A stretch of DNA of 64,000 bases from Mactra quadrangularis (lineage: Eukaryota > Mollusca > Bivalvia > Venerida > Mactridae), in the NCBI GenBank assembly GCA_025267735.1, contig CM046295.1, positions 7,277,270-7,341,269 on the forward strand. Reading direction: 5' to 3'. The translations under genes were made by a program, and so were the position numbers. The notes below the pieces were generated by a model. That model made no database searches. It was not told the origin of the DNA and worked only from the letters and a program-made list of their open reading frames with translations. Shown one piece after another: positions 12,337-22,065 of the stretch; position 1 is the stretch's first letter; the number at the start of each line of letters is the position of its first letter.

Positions 12337-14031
12337 TTATGCAATTTTGTACAAAGATAATTTCATTTCACCAACACAACCTCCAAATACAGCAAGATGT
12401 TTCCTGTCTTTAGATATTGCTATACGACGAGGAAACTTCGTATCTACTTGATGTGATGATAATACACGACCACATGGTGTAATCTCAACTAAACATTTAA
12501 TACCAGGACTACATACAAATATATGATCATACGGACCTACAGCTACACCACATGGTGATTTTATTAAATCGTTATGTACAACAACTCTATCACCTGACTG
12601 CATGTCATATATATAAACCGTATCATCATCTCTATCACAATGTACAATTTTCTCACTTCCTCGTATATATGTACAATAGCAAGTACCGGTTGCATACTTT
12701 TTATCGGGTAAGTGAATACTAACATCACTCTCATGACCAGACATAGATACAATACGGAAAGGTTTAATGTGATCTGTTGTACCAACAAGAAAACTATCAT
12801 CATTCATCATACTAATAGAATCATACTCAGCATTCATTTTACATGTTCTATTTAATATTATATCATTTGTTTCACTTACATTTAGAAAATCTAAACTATA
12901 TTTACTAGCTGAAGTAACCACAACCTCCTCATTAGATATAGCAGTAACACATTGAGGACGATATGATAATTTATAAGAACTATTCATATTCAGATTGACA
13001 TCATGAATCAGGAACTTTTTGTTCTGACTATCTGTAACTACCACTCTTCCATCTGGAAAGAAGTCCAATCCAGAGTAGAATGGTTCACTTACGTCGTCTT
13101 GTAAATGTTTTAACTTAACTGATTGTACTAGTTGAAGTGTGGAAGGCGTTGATAGATGGAATGATATATCTAATGTCTCCGATTTTAGAAATGACAATAA
13201 TTCAGATTTGAGATACTGAAATTGTTGATCAAATTGGAATCGTATTTCGACTGATGACATTTCATTGTATAACGTCGTCGTATCTTTCACGGCGTGTTGT
13301 ACTTCATTTATCATCCCATGTTCTATGATGAATTTTTCAGCGGGAGTTCCTGTATTCATAATTGAATCAATGGTTTTAACTTTTTTCTTTAAAGTTATGG
13401 TCTGCGCATCACATTTCGCTTTTTTCTTTGCTAAATCTATCTTGATAGGGTTGATACAACTGGACGCCTTAGCTAAAATGGCTTTTGAAAACTCATCAAA
13501 TATTTGCATAAGTCGAGCCCTCATAACTTTCAACTTATCGGAGAGGGTACTAATACCGTCTGATAAACGCGTGTCGGCCTCCTCTAAGAGTTCCGTTACT
13601 TGTTTTGTTGAATTAATTGCGAAAACTAATTCATCCTTCAGTTTCTCACAACCACCATGTCCGTCTATAGTTTTAATATCAACAATATTTTTACATTTTT
13701 TATGACTAATGATAGCACACTTGCTGCATAAAATCGCATCATGTTTTTGACAATAGAACTCAAAATATTTGTCATGTTTAGTGCACATTTGTCTTGTTAT
13801 TTCCACATCATCACCATCGACTGATGACTTATAAGATGGTCCTTCTGAGACACTAACTATTTTATGACCATTCATATAAGTATAATTTTCATGAATTTTG
13901 GAACAATTATAGCATTGATATTCAGCACATTCAACACAATAGATGTCTGCTGCAATTTCAATGCCTTTTTTCAAACATGGTTGACACTGTTGCAGATCAC
14001 AGGTACCGCTGTCGAACCGTGCCTCAGCCAT
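12337..14031 (-). CDS. Gene B: RING-less double B-box, coiled-coil, NHL-like propeller protein
   Basis: This is an intact single-exon frame of 564 codons. B-box 1 uses Cys16, Cys19, Cys32, Cys35, Cys40, Cys43, His47 and His56. B-box 2 uses Cys83, His86, Cys94, His97, Cys102, Cys105, His110 and Cys113, with Cys in place of the usual last His. Residues about 120-290 are helical and rich in K, E, L and D, as in TRIM coiled coils. From about 300 to the end there are repeated beta-rich segments such as GLDFFPDGRVVVTD, QCVTAISNEEVVVTS and GVAVGPYDHIFVCS, typical of NHL-type six-bladed propellers. There is no N-terminal RING, so ubiquitin-ligase activity should not be assumed. The first ATG (AAAATGGCTGAG) has a good Kozak context and is conserved in all copies. 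It is the most divergent of the intact copies in the helical region. Likely a cytosolic scaffold or regulator by family analogy; the ligand is unknown. Confidence 0.88.
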   Translation of the reverse strand: MAEARFDSGTCDLQQCQPCLKKGIEIAADIYCVECAEYQCYNCSKIHENYTYMNGHKIVSVSEGPSYKSSVDGDDVEITRQMCTKHDKYFEFYCQKHDAILCSKCAIISHKKCKNIVDIKTIDGHGGCEKLKDELVFAINSTKQVTELLEEADTRLSDGISTLSDKLKVMRARLMQIFDEFSKAILAKASSCINPIKIDLAKKKAKCDAQTITLKKKVKTIDSIMNTGTPAEKFIIEHGMINEVQHAVKDTTTLYNEMSSVEIRFQFDQQFQYLKSELLSFLKSETLDISFHLSTPSTLQLVQSVKLKHLQDDVSEPFYSGLDFFPDGRVVVTDSQNKKFLIHDVNLNMNSSYKLSYRPQCVTAISNEEVVVTSASKYSLDFLNVSETNDIILNRTCKMNAEYDSISMMNDDSFLVGTTDHIKPFRIVSMSGHESDVSIHLPDKKYATGTCYCTYIRGSEKIVHCDRDDDTVYIYDMQSGDRVVVHNDLIKSPCGVAVGPYDHIFVCSPGIKCLVEITPCGRVLSSHQVDTKFPRRIAISKDRKHLAVFGGCVGEMKLSLYKIA

Positions 14032-14170
14032 TTTGATAATACTTAAACTGTTTAATGTTGATAAATGTAATTATAAGTTAGTTCCAAGAAAAAAAGATCA
14101 AATATTCATTTTACAATATTCAAACATCTTGTCAATTTAACTTCACTTTCACTTAAAGTCAGTCAATCCG

Positions 14171-14280
14171 AACTTGTCAAGATCTACGTCTCAAATGAAC
14201 CAACTATTTTCCGTGGGTGTTACCTTGTTATTTGTTGCCAATACAAAGTTACCATGGGTGATCTAAACTTCCGCTTCAAT
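14171..14280 (-). promoter_or_regulatory. Conserved upstream block of gene B
   Basis: The block contains AACTTGTCA...CTACGTCTCAAATGAACCA (plus-strand reading, 14171-14202) and ATCTAAACTTCCGCTTCAAT (14261-14280), both shared with the flanks of A, C and E. On the gene strand the second motif contains GCGGAAGT, an ETS-like core, about 230 bp before the ATG. Function is inferred from conservation only. Confidence 0.4.
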
Positions 14281-14334
14281 TCATTATATTATAGCAATTA
14301 GACTACAACTACTGCCAATGTCGGTGTACTTCAA

Positions 14335-15560
14335 GCGCAGCATCAAATTTAACTATGACTATTCCGACTTATGGTATCTACCTTTGATTTGTTATCAGAC
14401 ATATTGTCTAGAAATGCCACATTCACTTGCTGGCGCTGCCTACAAATAACAAACCCACCATCTTGATAGACTCCATTTCCCGTATTGATGTCCCGGACAA
14501 AAGTTCTCGATTCCGAGATTTAAAGGAAAGAGTTTAAAGAATATTCGTTTATTGTTTAGATATCATTAAAATAACATACTTGCAATACTTACAAACCAAC
14601 CATTAATATCATACTATAATTCGAATGAACAAAATGTTGTCTTAATTTCGTTATAATGAATGTTTATTATTTAAGCACGAATTTGAACAAAATATTACGT
14701 GAGAAATGATCAAATTATATTACCATTTAACTTATTTTTATTTGAGTATGTGTCATTTAACAAAATGATAAATAAGTTAAGCTCATCGTTCCTCCAGCAC
14801 TCCAGTGCTTTAATTTGAGCATGAAACTTTACCCTACTAGATGGGTTAATTGGGACCAGGAAGCGGACATGAAACTGATAAATCTTAATTGTTAGAAATT
14901 GTTTCAAAATCGAGCTAACAATAAACTTTAATAATAACTACGAACTGTAAAAAAGTAACCAACTTAAAAATATAACGATACTATTTCCATTACAGTTTCT
15001 TAAGATAAAAAGATACACCATTAGACAACATTTCACAAATATATTATTCGTATACTGAAAAACAGTCGTTTAAAATTCCTCAAACGAGACAAGTATAATT
15101 TTTTGCTCAAATATGTATACCCTTGCTTTTTTCTATACAATTTTTTAAATTGAGTATCATATTCCATGTTTGCAAACAACGCAAACACAATGGATCAAGG
15201 ATGTTTAATGACTTTTGAGAAAGATGAATTTACAAACCATATTCAAATACAATGTTTATGTTATTGACTATAATAGTAGAAATTAAAAAAGTCTACTAGC
15301 TGTAATTGTAAGATGTGATTCTATTTTGAAATAAATCTGTGATAGCCTGTCAGTTATAGATTTATACATTTTAGTTAAAATCATGCATTAAAATGTTGCA
15401 TTTACATCTTGCTATGATGTTCTTATAGGGCCTGAATTTGAATACTTTCCTTCAATCAAGACACATTTAATTAAATGCACTAACGAGATCTCATAGGTAC
15501 AATGCATCCATATCATTTATAATCAGATTTATAACCTAGGGACAAGTTACAACAAAGATA
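14335..15560 (+). repeat. Direct duplicate, unit 1
   Basis: It aligns colinearly with 15830-17180 (shared landmarks: GGCGCTGCCTAC, TAGACTCCATTT, CCAGCACTCCAGTGCTT, ATGCATTAAAATGTTGCATT). Part of it (about 14940-15480) is also present at 26130-26640. No coding sequence is seen. Confidence 0.75.
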
Positions 15561-15580
15561 AAGAGGCGTAGTTCAAGCGT

Positions 15581-15827
15581 ATTGTTCGTTTTTTCTCAAC
15601 TGTCAAAAGATGAATAATTACACATTGACTTCATGTGTTAAAATAATCGTCGTCATTCATTCGTGATTTCTCGATAGAGTGTTTTATAGTATGTTAGACT
15701 TTTTGTGTAGTATGAAAGTTTACAGTCAGGATATTTCAATTAAGTGAAGGTCACGAGCCAGAATATAACGCGTTCAGCTATCGTGAAATTATTCATTCTT
15801 TGACAGTTGAAAGAAATGAACTAACAT
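15581..15827. mobile_element. MITE with about 45-bp terminal inverted repeats (same family as 27864-28121)
   Basis: The left end contains TTTCTCAACTGTCAAAAGAT and GAATAATT; the right end is the inverted counterpart (GTGAAATTATTCATTCTTTG, ACAGTTGAAAG). It sits exactly between the two direct duplicates. It is more diverged than the copy at 27864-28121. There is no coding capacity. Confidence 0.7.
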
Positions 15828-15829
15828 CT

Positions 15830-17180
15830 ACCTTAATCATGGATATTTCAACGTATGTTATCGCCCTTGATTTTTTAAAAGACATTTGATGTCTATCAAT
15901 GCCACTCTCACTATGTGGCGCTGCCTACCAATAACAAACCCGTCATCTTAATAGACTCCATTTTCCGTACTGATGTCATGGACAGAGATTATCGGTTCAA
16001 AGATTTATAGGAAAGTGTTTATTAAAATAGTATTCATTAAAGAATTTATTTGATATTATAAAAACAAACCATTTAAATAAAACTGTAATTCGGACGAATT
16101 AAATGTTGACTAACATTCGCTATGATCAATGTGTACCGCTTAAGCACAAATTTGAACAAAATGTAACGTAAGAAATGATCTAATAATGATACCATTTAAC
16201 CTAGCTTTAGTTTGAGTATGTGACGTCTCGTATTTAACAAAATAATACATAAGTTCAGGTCATCTTTCTTCCAGCACTCCAGTGCTTAAATTTAAGCATG
16301 AAACTTTAACCAACTAGTTTAGCTATTGAGGAGCAGAAAGCGGACACAAAACTGATTAATTGAAGATGGAAGGGAAAATGTTTCAAAACCGAGCTTAAAT
16401 AAACTCGTATACGTAATGTTACCAACTTAAAAACATAACAGTATTGTCTTTATATCTAATCTTAGTATCATATGACACATCATTAGACAGCACTATACAA
16501 ATATGGTATTTGTACACTGAAACAAATCGTTTAAGTTCCTCAAACGAGACAAGTATAATTGTTTGCACAAATGTGTATAGCTTCAGGGGCAGATCCAGGA
16601 TTTTTTCTAGGGCGGGAGGGATCTAAGCCTCGAACCACAACCACATTATACATATTTTGCAGAGAAAATGCAACATATTGATAATAAAAACTACATAACC
16701 ATTAAATTCATGTTATGCACCGAGAAAAATTGCTCAGTGCTACTTAAAATGACTTACAGGCAAGAAATACACTAATTGACAGGTACATTTTCCAAATTCT
16801 AGGTGGCTTCCGGATCCCCCTGACACCCTGCCTATGAGCTTTGCTTTTCTATACAAACAGTATACAGGAGTACTACGGGAACACAATGGATCAAGGAAGT
16901 TAATATCTTTTGAGAAAGTTCATTTTATAAATCATATTGAAATATAGTATTGAGTAAAATAGCAGTTGCAGAAATTATAAAAGTGTACATGCTATAGTTA
17001 TAAGACGTGACTCTACTTTAAATAAATTTGTGATAGCCTGACAGTTATAGATATATACATTTTTGTCAAAATCATGCATTAAAATGTTGCATTTACATCT
17101 TGCTATGATGTTCTTATATACGTATTCTCAATCAAGACACATTAAATTGAAAGCACTAATATATGCTCACTTTTGCACAC
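15830..17180 (+). repeat. Direct duplicate, unit 2
   Basis: This is the second copy of the segment at 14335-15560. It is lengthened by a hAT-like insertion at 16584-16830. Its right part continues into sequence shared with 26620-26720. Confidence 0.75.
16584..16830. mobile_element. hAT-like MITE
   Basis: The roughly 247-bp insert begins CAGGGGCAGATCCAGGA and ends TCCGGATCCCCCTGACACCCTG. It is missing from both other copies of this segment (near 15130 and 26265). The flanks TATAGCTT and TATGAGCTT look like a damaged 8-bp target duplication. CAGGGGCGGATCC-type ends are characteristic of hAT elements. Confidence 0.65.
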
Positions 17181-19291
17181 AAAAACATCAGACAAGTATC
17201 GTATTTTATGTTGAAAAAGTAGGAGGGCTCAATCTATCAGGATAACACAATTTCTTTAGTTTATGTGATTTATCAGACCTGTAAATCAAAGGGCACTCAC
17301 ATGATTTTACATTTGTATATACATTGTGACGCATGTTAAAATGAATGTTAGATAAACTGTAAGTTTTAGATTAATACAAACTAAGTAACTTATATGCTGC
17401 GTTTGCATTTTGCTACAATTTTCATATTGACTCTTTGTTGTCCAATCATATCGTATTATACTTCCGCATCAATATTGACCATATTGATTATTTATAGTGA
17501 CAATGCAAAACATTAATGATAACTCATACAATATTATGCACTAAATATCTCTGTAAAGTCTCCCCTTTAAATGGTTAATAGTGAAAAAAAATCATTTCAA
17601 TAACGAAAAGTAAGTGCAAATATACAATATATATAAATATACAATATATATAGAAAACGTTAAATTATTGCAGTACACACGAAGTGTAAATATACATGTT
17701 TTTTTGTAATTTATAGTACTTTGCAGTTTACTCCGATCTTACGACAATTTTCAGTTATTTCACTGCAACCATTCGATCGACTCATAGAAGTAAGTAGACT
17801 ATAGACCTATAGATAGTGTGTTTCACTCTTTTAACCAAGTACCAAGAAAAAACCTTTGTTAGACGCTGATAATTGTTTTATTCCATACAACGACAGGGAG
17901 GAGAGATCAGTTAAGGAAAGTATTAAGGTTCGACATTGGGAATCAAATCCACGATCATTGAAGTAGTAATTAGACTGTCCTAACTCTGTGTATATAACTA
18001 TGTTTTGTTTATGACCATCGGTCAAGTATTACGAAATCTTTCATTCTATTCTCAGCAGAATAATCACAACAATGTCATTAAGATGTTGTGATAGAATAAA
18101 TAATAAATCACACTATAACTAAGAATGCATATTTCTGTATTACCTCCCTTTAACCGTAACATAAATTTATATAAGTCTGTATTTTATGATTTAATCTAAT
18201 GACTATTTTTTACCTATCAAACAGCTCTCAAATATAACTTCATAATTATATGATTATTTAAATCAATTAAATGTCTTTTATGGTATATGTTCAAAACAAT
18301 TAAACTAGTTAAAACTAGTGACTACATGCCATGTAATGGTCTGGGAGAAAATCTCTTGAAATACGCTAAAAACTAGTAATAGGAACATAAACTGACCAGG
18401 GGTCGAGAGTATATTTACTGAGCGGTTACTACATACCAACGTGGAGTTTGGTTTTAACCTCTGTACAATATAGAACGTAATAGCAAAACAATATTTTTAT
18501 TCATATAAGACATTTGTTTTCTCAAATTAAGCAATTAGATTTTGAAAAGTGTCAAATGTTCTATGGTCTAGATATAAGGTAGGTTTTATAGCGGAACGTT
18601 ACATTATGTTAAACATAGAAAGATCTAGATATGAAATACTAATTAGGACAATTGACCGCCGAAATATACAGAGGTAGGTGGTAGGAGGAATACATGTCAA
18701 ACTATATGCAAAGACGTAGATCTACTTACTGCGATTGGGAATCAAATATGTGAATTGACATTTTATATAAACTACGCCCCACCAGAATCTTAAACAATAT
18801 GGCTTCATATAAAGGTTTACTTGCCACGAGTGGGAATCTAACAGTCATATTATAATCAATACGCCAATAGCGCTGTCTGACGTTGGGTTTTAATAGAATA
18901 TGTAAACACGGAGTTGATACAAGTGATTTTTTACGTAAACCAGATTTGATATATTTTAATTGCACAAACAGCATGTCGGCTGCTTGTTAACGTGTAATGC
19001 GAACTTTATTCATTGAAATAGTTAGTATCCCATTAATTGCGGACGCACGGCCAAATGTAATCGTTCGCGACAAATTTAATTAGAAGTTGATGCAGACCGC
19101 TACTAAACCTGCGGAAACCCAATGTAAAAACTACACTAAAACACTTTGGGGTTATGTAATCGTCCGCAAGGATTTTTAATGAGGATTTGCTGCAGCCCGC
19201 TACTATACGTGATATATAAAAACTACACTCTACCGCAGTTATTTTATAAAATCTGGAAAACACTGGTTTATACTTGTTTTATTTTCTTTAT

Positions 19292-19340
19292 TCTAGGTTA
19301 CGTGAGTATCAGAGACTTCGGACAGAATCTGACAAGAAAT
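19292..19340 (+). other. Conserved acceptor-like site plus short frame (paralogue 1 of 3)
   Basis: A pyrimidine-rich tract ending in TTCTAG is followed by codons reading LREYQRLRTESDKK and a stop. The same arrangement occurs at about 30131-30181 and 40142-40198, with mostly silent or conservative changes. It could be an orphan 3'-terminal exon carried on the duplicated unit, or simply conserved repeat DNA. No upstream exon was recognised. Confidence 0.25.
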
Positions 19341-19771
19341 AATTACCAACAACACAGCAAGACAGACTATAGAGCTTTTTAATTTAACCGTTGTGATTTA
19401 GCCAAGAAACACTAAAAAGGCACACTACGCATGTGCAAAATCCCTTTAACCTTACACTTTAGATCCTGATCCTGTTAGGTTTGACATTTTACAATAACTT
19501 CATAATTATATAACTATGGCATTCTTACCCTCAACATATGAATTATTAAAACTTGCCGCTCAGTTCATTCGAACCTAATTTACACATCTGTTGTTAATTA
19601 ATAATATAGGCCTACTTTTTACGTATAATTATATAGTGTTTTACTAGGAACAGTTCCGGCCGCTAATGGCATAAACCAAACTTAAAGACGTTTTGTTTTG
19701 TTTGGAAAAGTGCATGCGCAGAAACCTAACTACAAAGTTATGTCTGTCAAATTTCACGGGAACCAAACAAA

Positions 19772-19952
19772 ATTTTGACGATAATGTCAATATAACTCCA
19801 TTTATAAGGTTTATGGAAAAGTTGTCGACCATGTTGAAGGGTATGTGAGTACTGTTTATAGATGAGAAACAGGACAGCTGGGTTCGATGCTCCTGGCTGT
19901 AGTTAAATAACCTATTACTGTGTTGGCACGGCGTTAAACCAAGTACATAAAT
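19772..19952 (+). repeat. SINE family 2, 5'-truncated copy
   Basis: Contains the body and 3' end of the family (TGTCAATATAACTCCATTTA, GGGTATGTGAGTACTGTT, CACGGCGTTAAACCAAGTAC). The tRNA-like head is lost. Homologous fuller copies lie at 30826-31097 and 40841-41100. Confidence 0.65.
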
Positions 19953-20130
19953 AGACTTTACTAATTATATAATAATTATAATGTATTATGCTGTCATTTA
20001 TTGCTGTTCTTAATAATGTATTATATAAGCTTGCAATATACTGATCGATTAAAGCGATTTAAAGTGTATTTTCTATGTTCAATTTGATCAAACTAGCTTC
20101 TTAATATAATTTCATCCTTGAGAACATCAC

Positions 20131-20290
20131 CCGCTCGGGTAGCTCTGTTTGTACCCCGTCTAAATACAAGGTTATGTAGGTTCGATTCAAGATGGGACTC
20201 ATATTACTTTCGTTGAGTTTTGTTATGAAGTATTTTCCATGACTATTCTTCCTCCCATTTCAATATGTAATAGCAATTGTGCAAGTCGTT
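20131..20290 (+). repeat. tRNA-derived SINE, family 1, partial
   Basis: The tRNA-like head CGCTCGGGTAGCTCTGTTTG with box B GGTTCGATTCAAG is followed by family tail sequence (GTTGAGTTTTGTTATGAAGT). It forms an inverted pair with the copy at 20338-20617, an arrangement repeated in the C-D and D-E intervals. Confidence 0.65.
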
Positions 20291-20337
20291 AGTCACTGGC
20301 GGGCGCGAAATTGTGGTAAGCACTAAGTAAAATACTT

Positions 20338-20617
20338 TGTGTTGAGTTTAACGGTGTAACAACACATTATACCACGGCGGTCAGTCCACTTACTCACTGT
20401 GCCTGGAAAGGCTAAATCTCTTTATTTAGTGTTAACTAACTACTAAACACATACTCCCGCCAGTGACTGACTACTGCCGCACATGACGTCGGAGAGATAA
20501 TTGGGATACAAATTGTTTCATGACCAATCTCCTCGAAAGTATATCCCGCCGGGAATCGAATCTTCGCTCACTCGATCAATAAACTAGCGTGCTACCATCT
20601 GAGCTAGCCAGGCGGCT
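20338..20617 (-). repeat. tRNA-derived SINE, family 1
   Basis: The complement carries the head GCTAGCTCAGATGGTAGCAC, a box B GATTCGATTCCCGGCGGG, and the tail with TCATGAAACAATTTG and CAGTCACTGGCGGG. The 3' end is at the plus-strand left side (AACGGTGTAACAACACATT). Confidence 0.75.
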
Positions 20618-20827
20618 ATCACACCAATATTACCTTCATTGAGTTTTGTCATGAGATATTTTCTATAACTTTTTTTCTTCTACCCCAATATCAAGTAGCA
20701 AGTATGCTAATCGTCGGACATTGGCGAAAGATCTAAGTAAAAATCTTTGCTCTGAAGATATGCATGTATGCTTTTAGAAGGTTAATAAATAAGCCATCAC
20801 ATATGACTTGTACCAGATTACCTCTTA

Positions 20828-21056
20828 CTTGTTCAGTGATCAATTTTACAAAAATCTTATAACGAAAATCTCCGTAAGTCAGTTAAAAATTGCCACACAA
20901 AATGTAAAAAACAAATTCTGTTTTTGTGATTTCATATTAAGTATGCATACATTATGCCATATGAATTGCATCCTTTGGAAATTAAAGAAACACTTATACA
21001 AGCATTTATTCAAGACTTCTTCTTATGACTTAGCTGTTTATGTGGTAAAATTTTGG
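20828..21056. repeat. MITE remnant downstream of gene C
   Basis: Imperfect terminal inverted repeats (ACAAAAATCTTATAACGAAA and TGGTAAAATTTTGGTAAC) each include a CGTAAGTCA/TGACTTAGC core. Paralogous remnants lie at about 32020-32250 (D), 42690-42935 (E), 52540-52720 (F), 62200-62430 (G) and 10030-10240 (B). It is an old insertion that was duplicated with the units. Confidence 0.55.
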
Positions 21057-21693
21057 TAACATGACTTGTATAGACCATGTAAGTCAAATGGATATATACC
21101 AATTTGAATAATAAATTATACAGATAAGATTTTATACATTTAATATGTTATATGATTGCAATACAAAATTTTAATATACCTTGATTACATAAAATGATAA
21201 ATTCATTGACAAAATATGATATTTCAATACATTTACAAAAGAACAATTACTCTTTCAACATTAAAGCTTCACAATAATGTATTAACTCCCTTTACATGAA
21301 CAAATCAATCTCATTGTCAAATTATATCTAACTTCAATTCAACTACATAAAATTATACATTTGTAAATAAAATGTGAAGTTGTGAAAGTATAATTACTCA
21401 TCAAGCATTCTCGCGCATTCTCTCCAGTTACTCAAATGGACTCACTTTCATTGAAAGCTACCCATTGGGCAATTATTATGAAAATAGAAATAATACATTA
21501 AACTGTGCATCACACGTGAATCAGAACAATTTGTATTTGATGCACTAATATGACTACTTAAGATTGGTCAAGGGTAAAGGTATTTGTAGAATACATTGTG
21601 TTTTTAATTTTCATTAAATACATAATTAGCTCATCAATCACAATAATATGAACAATGTTAATATTCTATCATCTCTACAAGAGTAAGATACAA

Positions 21694-21929
21694 CAGGGGT
21701 GCTTTTCACAAAAATTCTTACGAAAAAAATCTTCGTAAGTCAGTTTCATATAATTAGCACTTCAAAGTCAGACGGATAATAAGCATTACTATGATTTGAT
21801 TATCAAAAGGTATACACAATTTGTATAATATTTAGAATTGATAAGCCAAAAATGAGTGTTTAATTAACGTTTCTTGCTGTTGACTTACGAAGATTTTTTT
21901 CGTAAGAATTTTTGTGAAAAGCACCACTG
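21694..21929. mobile_element. MITE with near-perfect 49-bp terminal inverted repeats
   Basis: The 236-bp element has ends CAGGGGTGCTTTTCACAAAA and, inverted, CAGTGGTGCTTTTCACAAAA. The two 49-bp arms differ at one base by eye. Each arm holds an inner palindrome CTTACGA...TCGTAAG. It is related to the old remnants downstream of every gene but far fresher, and lies only about 140 bp beyond the gene C stop codon. CAGGGGTGC ends recall hAT elements, but I see no clear 8-bp target duplication. Confidence 0.8.
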
Positions 21930-22065
21930 AATGCTAAAATTTCAAAACAGATAAATATCACAGCTAACGGAATGTACATACGTTACGGTAATAAGAGTAA
22001 CCAAACATTGACTAATGTACAATATTTTTCAATTTGTATCAATGTCAATGTCTATAATGTCTTAA

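Larger units (their letters stand above)
14032..22065. other. B-C intergenic interval
   Basis: No gene is seen in these 8 kb. From the left it holds the gene B 5' flank, a locally duplicated segment (about 14335-15560 and 15830-17180) with MITEs at 15581 and 16584, then a long stretch (about 17240-21300) colinear with 37160-43200 of the D-E interval and partly with 59230-60450. It also contains SINEs and MITE remnants, listed separately. Confidence 0.6.

Noticed and set aside
13265..13705. Open frames opposite the B-box genes (also 22937-23194, 34100-34402, 44933-45166, 54495-54770)
   Set aside because: They are antisense shadows of the conserved coding sequence and are conserved only because the minus-strand gene is.
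14032..14075. A 5' UTR splice acceptor just upstream of the ATG (AAACAG before the start in B and C, GCTTAG in A and E)
   Set aside because: D and F lack the AG at the matching place and no donor was identified. An upstream non-coding exon remains possible but unsupported.
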